From assembly GCF_947179515.1 (NCBI RefSeq), contig NC_067487.1:44642014-44706013 (forward strand): DNA of 64,000 nucleotides, read 5' to 3'. The stretch is from Apodemus sylvaticus (taxonomy: Eukaryota; Chordata; Mammalia; Rodentia; Muridae). The notes beneath the pieces are model-generated. The model saw only the letters and a list, made by a program, of their open reading frames with translations. It was not told where the DNA came from and searched no databases. The position numbers and the translations under genes were made by a program. This document shows positions 1 through 10,881 of this stretch, one piece after another (positions within the stretch are counted from its first letter, which is position 1; every line of letters starts with the position of its first letter).

Positions 1-945
1 CAGTCCTTTATTATTGCCTAGTAGAAAACCTCAGCCGGGGAAGTCCAAGGATTGCTCTGTTGCACTCATGTATGTGCTTTTACTTTCTGAAAGTTTTCCC
101 CATTTCTCTTGACTCCGGCAGTCATAATTCTCTGACTAAATGGCGTGCTTATTTGTTTAGCCCTTCACAACCGAACCTAGTCTGATCCCTCAAATTAAAA
201 ACAGAACTCTTTCTTGGATTGTGGAGATTTCTTAAACATTGTCTTTGGGATAATTTCTTTCCCACACTCCTCTGATTCCCTAAAGAATTGTACTTTGTAT
301 TGACATCATTGTTTTAAGTCCAAGATTCTTGCACAGACTACAAGCATTGCTCTCCTCTGCATGATAGCTGAGCTTCTCTAGTTTCTTTTGAATAAGCACT
401 TTGTGACTAGTTTATGTGATTGCAGTTAGAATGTCCCATAATTCAGATCTTGTCCTTGTCTCTTTGTTTTGTGTATCTCTTAGATACCAGACCCAGGGAA
501 TTTATCTCAATAGCTAGAAACGTTTTTACCATAGTTTTTATGCCTCATCTCCATTTGTTAAGAGGCCCAGTGGTCCATTTACATCAGCTCATTCCACCAT
601 GATGGGAGAATCTATAATGATTGAAAATATACTAAGAAAGAAAAAAAGCAGATTGTGGATCACAGATGTTTGTATGTTCTATATTACATTACGTTCTCCA
701 CTACCCATATTTACAAGGTTAGTGCTATTTGGAGGGATTGACGTAGAACATGCTAAATTGATAGGTCTTCACTAAAGTCTAGAACATTGTGTACTTTGTG
801 AAAGAGGCTCCTTCAAAGGTTTGCTAGTGTTTATGATAAGACAATTATATTCCTTTTTTTAAAATTCATCTAACACATAGATAAGTTAGGAAGATGTCAT
901 AAGTTCTCTTATCTCCCAAGGTTTGCAAATCCAAGGTTTGTTTTT
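1..945. other. Unique AT-rich sequence, no gene seen
   Basis: I see no repeat family, splice-bounded exon or sustained open frame. The only open stretch (420-602) has no coding character and starts and ends in low-complexity surroundings. Confidence 0.6.
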
Positions 946-949
946 TGTG

Positions 950-993
<44 letters not shown>
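946..993 (+). repeat. (TG)n microsatellite
   Basis: An uninterrupted alternating TG run except for one TTTG break near 964. Runs of this length are common in rodents, are polymorphic, and can adopt Z-DNA. The short minus-strand frame across it (HTHTHT) is a by-product. Confidence 0.95.
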
Positions 994-994
<1 letters not shown>

Positions 995-1999
995 CTCTTG
1001 ACTAATAATTTCAACAACTTGGTGTATGCATATCCAAGTCCAGGGATATTATGACAATCATTATGAAAACGACCAGCAGAAATATCAGAGTATTTGTCAG
1101 AAAATATTGTGGAGGTTTCCCACAAAAATTATATTTGAGTTAAAAATTCATAGATGACTAGAAGCCTGACATTAGGGTGACAAACTATGAAAGAAGACCA
1201 TACCAGATTAAGAGAACAACAGTATGCACAAAGCCAAAAGGTTTTGAGCAAGAATTGGTATGATTTGATCACCGTGTGCTTATTTTGTATGTAGTACAAG
1301 TTTTAATCAGGCTCCATACAAATGAACTTTGCAATCATTGTCAGAGTTAGGTAATGAAATGTGTGTTATGTCATCCTAAGAGGTTTGGACTTTATTGTGT
1401 GGGACGCATAGTATTATTAAGGGATTTTGGAGGGTAGTGATAAGATCAATTTGGGGATTTATGTGGTATGCTCTTAAAGTAACATGGGAATGATTTGAAA
1501 GAGAAACTTTATGCAAGTACTTGTAAGAAACTGTACAACCTTCACCTAAATGTGTAGGAAGGAGCTGGTATTTAGGCAAAGAGATACAGACATCCTAAAG
1601 AGCTGAAACCTCCAACGTGTGAGTGCATTGAAAATAGCTTAGTGTAAAAAAAAAATATATGAAGGTAGTGTAAACTGATTATTCATTTTGGAAAACATTG
1701 AAAAAATGATTCTCTGAGACAGTTTTCAAGTAGCATCTAATAGTTGATACTCTAATAAGAAAGAAGGGTGATAATTATTTGCTCAAGAGATACTGTCAAT
1801 ATATTTGAAAGCTGTGTCTATCTTGTTCGTAAGCCTTGCTCTATCACCAACAAAATGGGGCCATGATACTGCATTTGTATATTCAAGATAGTCCCCTCTT
1901 ACTACATGTAGTTTCATGATTGTAAACCAAATGTAGATTGCGAGCACATTGCTTGCACCAAATCCAGGTGATACCATTTACAGTCTCATCAGCTGCAGG
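994..1999. other. Unique sequence, nothing recognised
   Basis: AT-rich sequence with short A-runs near 1647. I recognised no interspersed repeat or gene feature. Confidence 0.5.
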
Positions 2000-2560
2000 C
2001 AATATTTAATTGCATCCTTTTAATGGTTGTTGTAACCAAAAGGACCAAGCCAAAAATATTTTTTCTTGAAAGAAAAAGAGTCAAAAGCAAGACATGGCAT
2101 TTTAAATGCTGCTTTTGTAGTAGCATTTTGAGCCATTTCTAGCAGCTGAAAGGCCAATTGGTTGCCTAGAGGGTTATGCTAAGGAAAACAAGACAGAAAT
2201 CCAAGCTGTAGGATTCGTGAAAACCTTTGTCATGGCAAACAATAGTGAAACCCAACATTGCCTGGAAGGGGAAATTTGAGTCTGCAATCTGTTAGACTTT
2301 ATGCACTGATAAGCGGGGGAGACTCTGTGCTGCAGTTTGAAAAGAATACAGTAAACACAATCCCAGACAGGCCTGCCTCAGGCTTAACACGACACCTTTG
2401 TGCTCTGTAAGCAAAGAGGAAAGCAGTTCTGGACACACTGCAAGCTTCCTTTATTTTCCAGCATTAAAAATTGCCAGGTAATAGCTGTTAACAGCAAATA
2501 AGTACCCTTGTGAGTTTTTCCCCCCTCTGGTCTACATAAATTCTGCTGTAGTGAGAAAAG
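2000..2560. other. Unique block, possible conserved non-coding DNA
   Basis: About 560 bp without any repeat signature and with balanced composition compared with its flanks. It ends in a C-rich run near 2520. No open frame or splice pair stands out. The suggestion that it is conserved is inference from texture only. Confidence 0.25.
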
Positions 2561-3395
2561 TTGTTGTAAGTAGGAATAGATGGATGTGGATCTTGGGAAA
2601 TTCTGCTTGCCTTTGGGAAACTTAAATATTTGAACATCATCTCTTCACACATACACACACACAAAGATAATTACAGGACATGCGTGCAGATTTGTAAGAG
2701 AATCTGCGTAGCAATTAATTTCCTATGATGAGACTCTAGTACGTAATGAGCGTATAATTGTTGTCATTAATAACTATACAGCTTCCATATAGGACTGTCA
2801 ACATAAGGCACAGAGAGGCAGCAATATATTTTATTATGTTGGTCCAGACATTTCCTAGAAAGCAGCAGAATATCTGAAGGAAAATTATTATACCTATCCC
2901 CAAATCAAAAAAAAAATCTGTGTGACTATTCATGGTGGCTGTTAAAACTAGAGGAAAAATGCCAATCATAGAAAGCTATGAAAGTATCCTCAGAGTACTC
3001 AGGATGACATTATCCAAACAGAGTAGGGTGTTGGAAAAACATACCACAATTCCTATAGTTTGATTATAAGGCAATTTTATTTTGCGGGTCTACAAAGTAT
3101 AAGGATGATTTATAGTGACATGTACACAATGTAAAGTAAAATGTATGAGTTAAAGTGAAAAAATATAGAAGTCTGGCAGTCAATCTGAAATATGTAATAT
3201 TGATTCATGTTCTTTCTTTTGTATAGGCTATAGAGGTGTATCTTCTGTTCACTAAGGGAATCATATTTTATTCTTCACATATTCAAAGGGAAGGTTTGCA
3301 ATTCAACAACATAATCTTTATGAAGTGTTTTTATAAAATGATATAGTTTTAATTTTTTCAAATTACATATCTTAAATGCTGTATTGGCTTAAAAA
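2561..3395. other. Unique sequence with short CA-rich patch
   Basis: AT-rich DNA. A small CA-rich patch lies at 2645-2664 and an A-run at 2908-2917. No gene evidence. Confidence 0.5.
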
Positions 3396-3574
3396 TTGAG
3401 ATTTTCCTGCAGCATGGTATACGTTTTGATTAAAATTACCACCCTCCTCTCCCTTCTGATTCCTCTTCTATTTCCCTACCATCCTTCCATGTCACCAAAG
3501 TTCAGGTATTTTTTTAAGTGTCCCTTTACTGCTATCTGCATGATATGGTGTAGGAACATCAACTGGAACAGGGA

Positions 3575-3621
<47 letters not shown>

Positions 3622-4165
3622 TGAAAAATCAAAAATTGACAAAGGAAAAAGAAATCCCTGATTCTTTCTGCCAATCAAGATGGCAATGTGTCCTCAGAAA
3701 TGGAAGTGAATTCTTGAGCCCCGCCCTATCCATGAGGGAAGTCTGTCTGCTTTGATCTTCTGCAGGTCTTCAAGTCACAGACACTGTCAGTTCATGTTGC
3801 AACAGTTCTGTCATGCTCTGCAAACAAATATTACATTGCAGATGACACCACCTTCACCTCTTCCAATCTTTCTGCACAGTGCTCTGTAGAGATCCCTGAG
3901 CAGCAGAATAGGGGAATCTCTCCCAGGAAATGGACAGCTGTCTCTTAGAGCCTAGCACCCTATCTTCCCTAACTCTGCATGTTACCCAGTTTCAGGCCTC
4001 TGTATTAATGACCATCTATTGAAAAAAAGTTTCTCTGATGAAGGCTGAGAGATTTATTATTCTCTATGTAGAAAGATGAGAATTTAGGGCAGAGTTTATT
4101 ACTATGTCCTTAAGTTTGCAAGTTTTTATATGTATTTAGATTATGATTTTCTTCAAAGAAAAGGC
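3396..4165 (-). mobile_element. Old L1 (Lx-type) 3' UTR fragment
   Basis: Read on the minus strand, this follows the recalled rodent Lx L1 3' UTR order. The pyrimidine-rich 3' end is at the left (3400-3560). The interior around 3730-4100 contains segments on the plan of 'gcagtgctctgtagagatcc' and 'aagtttctctgatgaaggct'. A CT microsatellite (3580-3618) interrupts it. There is no coding capacity. It is highly diverged, so the exact subfamily and left edge are uncertain. Confidence 0.65.
3580..3618 (+). repeat. (CT)n microsatellite
   Basis: A pure CT run inside the old L1 3' UTR fragment. On the plus strand it creates a spurious serine-leucine repeat in an open frame. Confidence 0.95.
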
Positions 4166-4520
4166 ATGATTAAAAGAAGATATTTACTTCTTAATGAGAG
4201 CTTAAGAATAAATACACTATTCTAGGAAGAATAAAACTGACTTGTCTGAAAGCAAGAAAGAGTTGATGGTGAATCTGAGTTCTACTAGCTTTAACAGAAA
4301 ACTAGCTCTAATAACTGTCTGGCCCTGAAAAAAATCAACTAATATGTAATAGATAAAAACTTATATAAATATAACTTTTCTAATAGACAAATATCAATAA
4401 CAATTTTGGAAAATCACTCTAAGTTACAATGTAAATATAAAGAAAATATTAAAGCAATCAGAACAGAGTAGATTTATAAGAAGCAGTAATGAAAGCTTAT
4501 AAGATATCCAATTGACTATG
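4166..4520. other. AT-rich unique sequence
   Basis: Nothing recognised. It separates the L1 fragment from a B1 SINE. Confidence 0.5.
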
Positions 4521-4634
4521 CAGTTCCTGCCTTTAATCCCACAACTGTGGAGGCAAAGACAGGTGGATGTCTATGAGTTAACATAGTGAATTTCAGGTCA
4601 ACTAGAGATAAATAGTAAGACACTATCACAAAGG
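4521..4634 (+). mobile_element. Diverged B1 SINE (7SL-derived)
   Basis: The B1 signature 'gcctttaatcccac' is followed by the aggca-g-caggtgga segment and the diverged second half. B1 is a 7SL RNA-derived, L1-mobilised SINE. This copy is old and mutated, and it runs directly into a long purine-rich tail, which suggests that its A-tail seeded the following microsatellite. Confidence 0.75.
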
Positions 4635-4809
4635 AGCAGAAGAAAAAGGATAAGAATAGGAAGAAGAAAAGGAAGAGAGAAGAAGGAAGAGGCAGAGGAA
4701 GGAAGGAAAAAAGGAAGAAAGAAAGAAAGAAAGAAAAAAAAGAAAGGAAGGAAGGAAGGAAGGAAGGAAGGAAGAAAGAAAGAAAGAAAGAAAGGAAGGA
4801 AGGAAGGAA

Positions 4810-4899
<90 letters not shown>

Positions 4900-4937
4900 A
4901 GGGAAAGAAAGGAAGGAAGGGAGGAAGGAAGGAAAGA
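4635..4937 (+). repeat. Polypurine tract, (GAAA)n/(GGAA)n
   Basis: About 300 bp of almost pure purine on the plus strand, alternating blocks of GAAA and GGAA tetranucleotides. The longest GAAA block is about 4814-4900. It follows a B1 SINE. The mirror-symmetric purine composition could permit triplex (H-DNA) structure. The 104-residue minus-strand open frame across it (serine/phenylalanine/leucine repeats) is not a gene. Confidence 0.95.
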
Positions 4938-5073
4938 CAAAGGTGCTATGTGGAGAATATTAAGAACATTAAGACTCCAACCTCCAAGAACTAAGATAAT
5001 TTCTTTTCTTTATAACTCTTTGACAGTAAGTGATGAATTTTATCCAAGAACTAGCATAACCAAATTTGTATTT

Positions 5074-5151
5074 AAGAAAATAAAATGGCTACACAGAGAA
5101 ACCCTCTCTTGAAAAACTAAAAAAAGAAAAAGAAAGAAAGAAAATAAAATG
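5074..5151 (+). mobile_element. 5'-truncated B1 insertion with 14-bp TSD
   Basis: The last ~50 bp of B1 (5088-5137) contains the hallmark 'cacagagaaaccctctcttg' and an A-rich tail. The 14-bp sequence aagaaaataaaatg is present perfectly on both sides (5074-5087 and 5138-5151). This is a target-primed insertion of only the 3' end of a B1. Confidence 0.85.
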
Positions 5152-6049
5152 AAGGTCTTTTGAGGGTGCAAGGGAAGCACCAGAAGTATCAGTTGTGGAA
5201 GAAGTTAGAGTTCTAACAGAATGTAGAGGAAAGTAAAGAGAATTTTAAGCGTAAGAAACACAATCCTAGGAGGGAATTTTCATTGTAATTTATTGGTGTC
5301 AACATTTTTATTATCAATTTATTGTTTTATTTATTTAAATCACAGTTGTTCTGACCTCAGGTCCCCCTTCTCAGAGTTCTTCCCCTCATCCCACTCCTTT
5401 CTCTTCTGAGAGGGTGCCCTCCCACAGGAATCCCCTTTGTCTGCAGAATTAAGTCTCTACATGTTAGGCACATCCTCTCCCACTGAGGCCAGATATAGCA
5501 GTTCTCTGTTACATATATGCTGGAAGCCATGGACAAGCCTGTGCTCAATCTTGGTGGCTCAGTCTCTGGGAGTTCCCAGGGGTGCAGGTTAGTTGACACT
5601 GTTGGTTTTCCTATGGGGTTGCCATCCCCTTCATTTCCTTCAATCTTTCCTCTAACTCTTCCATAGGTGTTGCCAAACTCAATTTAATGTTTGGCTGTGT
5701 CTGCATCTGTCTCAGTCAGCTGCTGGTACAGCCTCTCAGAGGACCCAGTCATCCTTTCTCCAAGCACAACATAGCATTAGTTATAGTGTCAAGGTTTAAT
5801 ACCTGCCCATGAGATGGATCCCAATTTGGGCCTGTCACTGGTTGATCATTCCTTCAGTCTCCATTTTTATCCCTGTATTTCTTTCAGACTAGTAATTTTG
5901 AGTTGAAAGGTTTTAGGTGAGTTGGTGTCTCCACTCCTCCACTGGGAATCCTGACTGAAGGCGATCTCTTCAGCTTCCTACCTCCACAGTTGGGCATTTT
6001 GGCTAAGGTCACCAATTCAGGTGTCCTATTAAGTTGCTAGTATAGGATT

Positions 6050-6614
6050 ACCACAATTTCTTTATGAGGGTACTTTGTCCTTTGAATGCTCTTGACACAG
6101 CTTTCATTGTGTCCCATAAGTTTGGGTATGATCTGTCTTAATGTTCATTGAATTCTCTAAAGTATTTGATTTCTTTCATTATTTCTTCCCTGACCAAGTT
6201 ATCATTGAGCAGAGAACTGTTCAGTTTCCATGAGTATGTGAGCTTTTTGCTGGTTTTGTTGTTATTGAAGTCTAACCTTAGTCCTTAGTGATCTTATAGA
6301 ATGTGTGGGATTATTCCAATCTTATATCTATGGAGGTTTGTTTTATGTCTAATTATATGGTCAATTTTGGAGAAGGTTCAATGAGGTACTGAAAAGACGA
6401 TATATTCTCTTGTTTTGTGGTGAAATGTCCTGTAGATATACCTGTTAAATCCATTTGGTTCGTAACTTCCTTTAGTTTTACTATGTCTCTGTTTAGGTTC
6501 TGTATCAATGACCTGTTCACTGGTGAGAGTGGCATATTGACATCTCCCACTATTATTGTGTGGGGTTCAATGTATGTTTTGAGGCTTAGTAAAGTTTTTT
6601 TGGTACAAATGTGG

Positions 6615-6666
<52 letters not shown>

Positions 6667-6990
6667 ATTGAGAGTTCATCTTGGCAGAGTTTTTCTTCGA
6701 TGAGTATGAAGTGTCTTGCATACTCTAAAAGACCACAAGTATTTTTTGATTACTTTCAGTTGAAAACCTATTTTATTGGATAATAGAATGACTTCCAGCT
6801 TGCTTCCTGGCAATGTTTGCATCCTTCCCTTTTCTAGCCTTTTTCTCTGAGGCAGTGTCTATCTGTGTCTCTGGGGTGTGTTTCATGTATGCAGCAGAAT
6901 ATGTATCCAGTCTTACAGCCTGTGTTGTTTCATTGATGAATTATATCTATTAATGTTAAGATATAATTATGACCAATTTTTGTTAGTTCC
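6050..6990 (-). pseudogene. L1 ORF2 endonuclease region, broken
   Basis: Minus-strand translation near 6353-6550 contains GDVNMPLS followed by LNRDIVKLKEV and QMDLTGI. These align with the L1 ORF2 endonuclease around its conserved GDLNTPLS motif. L1 ORF2 endonuclease nicks target DNA at TTTTAA-like sites to prime reverse transcription. Here the frame breaks just after the motif, a TA microsatellite (about 6620-6662) interrupts the coding text, and everything past roughly the first 290 codons is missing. Not functional. Confidence 0.8.
6620..6662 (+). repeat. (TA)n microsatellite inside L1
   Basis: A pure TA run within the ORF2 endonuclease-coding part of the L1. Confidence 0.95.
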
Positions 6991-7007
6991 TGTTATTGTT
7001 GGAGGTG

Positions 7008-7013
<6 letters not shown>

Positions 7014-7047
<34 letters not shown>
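7014..7047 (+). repeat. (TG)n microsatellite inside L1
   Basis: A TG run near the ORF1-ORF2 junction of the minus-strand L1. Confidence 0.95.
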
Positions 7048-7048
<1 letters not shown>

Positions 7049-7064
7049 CCCTTCTTTTAGGATT

Positions 7065-8134
7065 GCTGTGAGATGATTAATCCTTGTATTCTGCTGAGTG
7101 TAGTTTCCCTCGTTGTATTGGAGTTTCCCTTTTAGTATCCTTTTTAGTGCTCAATTAGTAGAAAAAGATTATTTAAATTTGGTTTTGTCATAGAATATCT
7201 TGATTTCTCCATCTATGATGATTGAGAGTTTTGCTAGGTATGGCCTATCATCTTTGGTTTCTTAGGTTCTGTAAGACACCTGTCCAAGATATTATAGCTT
7301 TATAATCTCTGTTGAAACTTTATATATTACTTGACCCCTATCCCTTAAAGGTTTTAACGTTCATTTTTTGTTTTGTACATTTAGTGTTTTGATTATTATG
7401 TGGTGGGAGGATTTTCATTTCTATTTGGCGTTCTGTCCAATCTATTTGGCGTTCTGTAGTCTTCCTTCACATTTTTGGCCATCACTTTCCTTAGGTTAGG
7501 GAAGTATTCTACGATTTTGTTGAAGATGTTTTCTGGCTCTATGAATTGGGAATCTTCAATCTTCTATTCATGTTATTCTTAGGTTCGGTCTTTTGGTTGA
7601 GTCCCAAATTGTCTGGATGTTTTGGATTAGGAAACTATTATACTTGGTATTTTCTTTGACTAATGTATCAATATTGTCTATGGTATCATCTATGCCTGAG
7701 CTCTTCTCTTGCAGTTCTTGCATTCTGTTGGTGATGCTTGTATCTATAACTCCTGATCATTTTTCTAGGTTTTTCATCTCCAGGGCTGCGTCCATTTGTG
7801 ATTTCTTCATTGTTTCTATTTTCATTTATAGGTCTTGCACTGTTTTGTTTACTTCCTTTACCTGTTTGTGTTTTGCTGTATTTTTAAGTAGTTTATTTTT
7901 TTCCTCTTTAAGATTTTTTACCTGTTTGACTGTGTTTTCCTGTATTTGTTTAAGGAGATTATTTATATCCTCTTTAAAGGCCTAAATTATCTTCACGAGA
8001 TGGGATTTAGGGTCAGAATCCTGCTCTTTAGGTGTGATAGGGTATGCGTGGCTTGCTGTAGTAGAAGAGCTGGGGTTTGATGGTGCCAGATTGCATTGGC
8101 TTCTGTTGATTATTTTCTTGAGGTTGCCTTTCAC
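7065..8134 (-). pseudogene. L1 ORF1 (RNA-binding chaperone) pseudogene
   Basis: The minus-strand N-terminus reads VKGNLKKIINRSQ and continues through a Ser/Pro/Thr-rich stretch. This aligns with the start of mouse L1 ORF1p, a trimeric coiled-coil RNA-binding protein of the L1 RNP. The expected start ATG has become GTG (plus-strand cac at 8132-8134). The coiled-coil region follows, and the C-terminal region recognisable by its GETKIFHDKTK-like text lies near 7170-7210. A 21-bp tandem duplication (starting at 7420 and 7441) adds seven codons' worth of sequence. Several stops interrupt the frame. The 130-residue plus-strand open frame at 7593-7985 is just the antisense of this ORF. Confidence 0.8.
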
Positions 8135-8553
8135 TATGTAGTTGTCCCTGGTGTTAACTGGCCTGGGTGTCCTGGATTGGAGCAAGCTTCCCTGGAAGCA
8201 GATTGAGGTGTGTGTCCTGGGTTAGAGCTGGCCTCCTGGAAGGCAGACAGTGCTGTTTTTCAGATTAGAGCAGGCCTCCTGGAAGACAAGCAGACCTATG
8301 GGTTCCAGGCACAGGTTTGCCAATTCTCCCTAGTGCAGGTGGACTTGCAGATCGGGAGAAAGATGGATGTCTGACACTTGCAGGACAGAGTCCAAGTCTG
8401 TTGGTTCTATGGGATCCCAGCTGGCATGGATATTGGAACAGGGATCTCACCTGTGTCTCTTGTTACAGCAGTCCTCCTGGGAGACAGGCAGTGCTGTGGG
8501 GTGTGGGAGCAGTGAGCATGCCGTTCTGAGACAGGTGCAGGTGGAGGTGCCCA
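8135..8553 (-). promoter_or_regulatory. L1 5' UTR remnant
   Basis: This is a GC-richer segment upstream of ORF1 in the minus orientation, ending exactly at the right-hand target duplication. In mouse L1 the 5' UTR carries the internal RNA polymerase II promoter, often as tandem monomers. Here a cctcctggaag-type motif recurs at about 8232, 8274 and 8472, with a weaker copy near 8190, suggesting remnants of a repeated unit. Activity is unlikely given its age. Confidence 0.6.
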
Positions 8554-8565
8554 GTGTCAACATTT

Positions 8566-9130
8566 AAAAGTCACAGTTCTTTCTGCTTCTCTTAACACCT
8601 CTGATAATAAGAAGGGGGATAAATCACATAGGTTTTTGAAATAGTGGAAGATTTTCCTCTTAATCCATTCAAAGAGAAATAATTGCATAATTTTTATATC
8701 AAGCATTACTATTTAATACAATTCAGATTTACAGATTCCCGTGTTTAGAAGAAGATGGATTTATTATAAACAATTGCATATATTTATTAAATTAAAAATG
8801 TAATATAAAGTAGGTCCTATGACATGAGGAATTAGAATCCTTAAAAACCCAATAATAGATCAATGGCCACTTTTTAAACTGAGTACTTGTCCAACAGGCA
8901 CTACAGATGTACAAGTCACTGTTGGAGCTAAAGTGTCAAATCACTTCCTGCTTACTGAACTGAGATTCCTTTTGATTGGCATCTATAATTAGCATTAAAA
9001 TCACTAAAAACATTGTTAAAGTTATTTAAGGTAAACTTGACCTCAATAGGCATAGACATTAAGACATGATACATATAAAAATGTTTTTAAAAGAAACTGT
9101 AGAAATTCTCTAGGTCATATTTATGATAAA
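8566..9130. other. AT-rich unique sequence
   Basis: No repeat or gene recognised between two L1 pieces. Confidence 0.5.
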
Positions 9131-9425
9131 ATCTTCATTTCTAAAAATAGTATTTTTATTCAATAATTTATTTTTATTTTAATTAAAATATAATTACACC
9201 ATTTCTCCTCTTCTTCTCCCTTCAGCCTCTCCTAGGTCCACTTTCATGCTGTCTCAAATTCATAGCCCTTTTTTCTTTAATTATTGTTGTTTTTTACATA
9301 AATTCATAAGTACATAATTACAGCATGCTCAGTTCATTTAATATTGTTTGTGTGAATGTTTTTCAGAGCTAACTGCATTTTATTAGACAATCAGAGGATT
9401 TGTATCAGGGGTTTCCTAGTCTTAG
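9131..9425 (-). mobile_element. Old L1 (Lx-type) 3' UTR fragment
   Basis: The minus-strand text follows the Lx 3' end: an A/T-rich tail at the left, a pyrimidine-rich 'ctcctcttcttctccc' block, then the diverged segment around 'tcagagctaactgcatttta'. Strongly diverged and short. Confidence 0.5.
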
Positions 9426-10808
9426 TTAATTTTTTTATTAAAAAAATTAACAGAAATTCAATAGAAAGTAGCCATTATGACATCATTGTTTGATTTACGA
9501 AAACAAAGATTATTTCTTTTGGTATGTGGAGAGACATCTATTATTTTTTCAAAACTTGTATTAAAGGCATATAGCAATTCCTATTGAACAAAACAACCAA
9601 AAAATATTACAAATATGAACTCAAAATTTTAAGATGTAACTCTGCATTAAAATTCAATTAGAACTCAATCGGATTTACAGGTCTGTGTGTGTTTCTAAAG
9701 AATTATAAATACAATGCAAACTAACTGGTCCATTCATTTTTTTAGAATTAGGATGAAATCAACAGGATGTTAGATTTTCTGGCTTCTATTCTTAACAAAG
9801 AAGATTAAAGATCACATTCTGTCACTTTTTTAATAAAGAACCATGAGCTTACTTGTCTATCATTTATAGGTCTGAAGCTAAAGTTGCTAAGCTACCATTG
9901 CTCAAGGAAAAGAGAAGGAATTGTGTTCATGTTATCAAGTATTGGTCATACCAGGTATGAGCACAAATCTTAAAACTGAAGTCCTCACAGAGTTACGCAA
10001 GTAACTTAAAAGCATCACTCCATTTTACACTTTATGTTTAAACATTCATATCTCTACTGGGTCAAAGAGGCTTGGAGAACTGCAAGTCATGCACAAATTT
10101 CCAAGACAGAAGAAGTAAAGAGAATGAAGTTGATTGTTGAAGAAACCTGTTGATGAATATGTGTCATCATACCTACTGCTTTGACTGTGACACTTGTTAA
10201 TGGAAAATAAGAAGGATGCATCGCAGAGTCGGAGACATCAGCCTCATAGATATATACCTCCTAAAGTCGGGCTCTTAATTAGTCTGCACGTATCACAAGA
10301 ACAAAGGGTTTACTCTGCTCTCCGCTCTCTGAGTGATACTCACCATCAGCCACTGAATTGCTGGAGTTAAAGAACTCCTGATAATTTCTGCCACTGAACA
10401 AGTCTAAATTTAAACCCACTGTCTTTCATTTAATAGCTGAATGATTTTAAAGACTTATTATTTTAGTCTGCAAGTCAAAGCTTGCATTTTTCTGCTGTGC
10501 AACAGAGAGAATTCAGGGGTGGTTTGGAAGCACACGTCCAACATTTAGATTAACTCCTAATGCTTCCAATTAGTATTGAGAGATTATATTATTGTTCCAC
10601 CCTAGTTAATTTTCATATAAAATATAACTTTTTAGAAAATTGAATCAAATAATAATTGCTACCATCTGTATGGGAGCCTTAATAGAAATATAATTGTAGG
10701 GGGAAATGAATTACCTACCTTATTAACTAGAAAAATTTGTAAAAAAAAAATGCTTATTTTAATGCAGTCTTAATGCAGTTCTTTGCTACACAATAGCACA
10801 TACTCAAA
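9426..10808. other. Unique sequence, nothing recognised
   Basis: No repeat family recognised. The part around 10180-10560 has more CpG and G+C than its surroundings, but I see no exon. Confidence 0.45.
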
Positions 10809-10829
10809 CATACACACACACACACACAG

Positions 10830-10879
<50 letters not shown>
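10809..10879 (+). repeat. (CA)n(GA)n compound microsatellite
   Basis: CA repeats pass into a long GA run after a short 'gagcgag' junction. Confidence 0.95.

Positions 10880-10881
<2 letters not shown>

Larger units (their letters stand above)
5296..8565 (-). mobile_element. Internally deleted L1 LINE with 12-bp TSD
   Basis: A minus-strand L1 occupies 5308-8553, flanked by a perfect 12-bp duplication, gtgtcaacattt, at 5296-5307 and 8554-8565. Left to right it shows the 3' UTR (about 5308-6040), the N-terminal endonuclease part of ORF2 (about 6050-6990), ORF1 (about 7065-8134) and a GC-richer 5' UTR (8135-8553). The reverse transcriptase and C-terminal parts of ORF2 are absent, because 3' UTR text abuts endonuclease-coding text. 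TA and TG microsatellites have expanded inside it. It is full of stops and frameshifts, so it is a dead, non-autonomous copy of an old Lx/Mus L1. Confidence 0.9.

Noticed and set aside
4626..4940. 104-residue minus-strand frame rich in Ser/Phe/Leu
   Set aside because: It lies entirely within the GAAA/GGAA purine tract.
7593..7985. 130-residue plus-strand frame
   Set aside because: It is the antisense of the L1 ORF1 coiled-coil coding region, where stops are scarce on the opposite strand.
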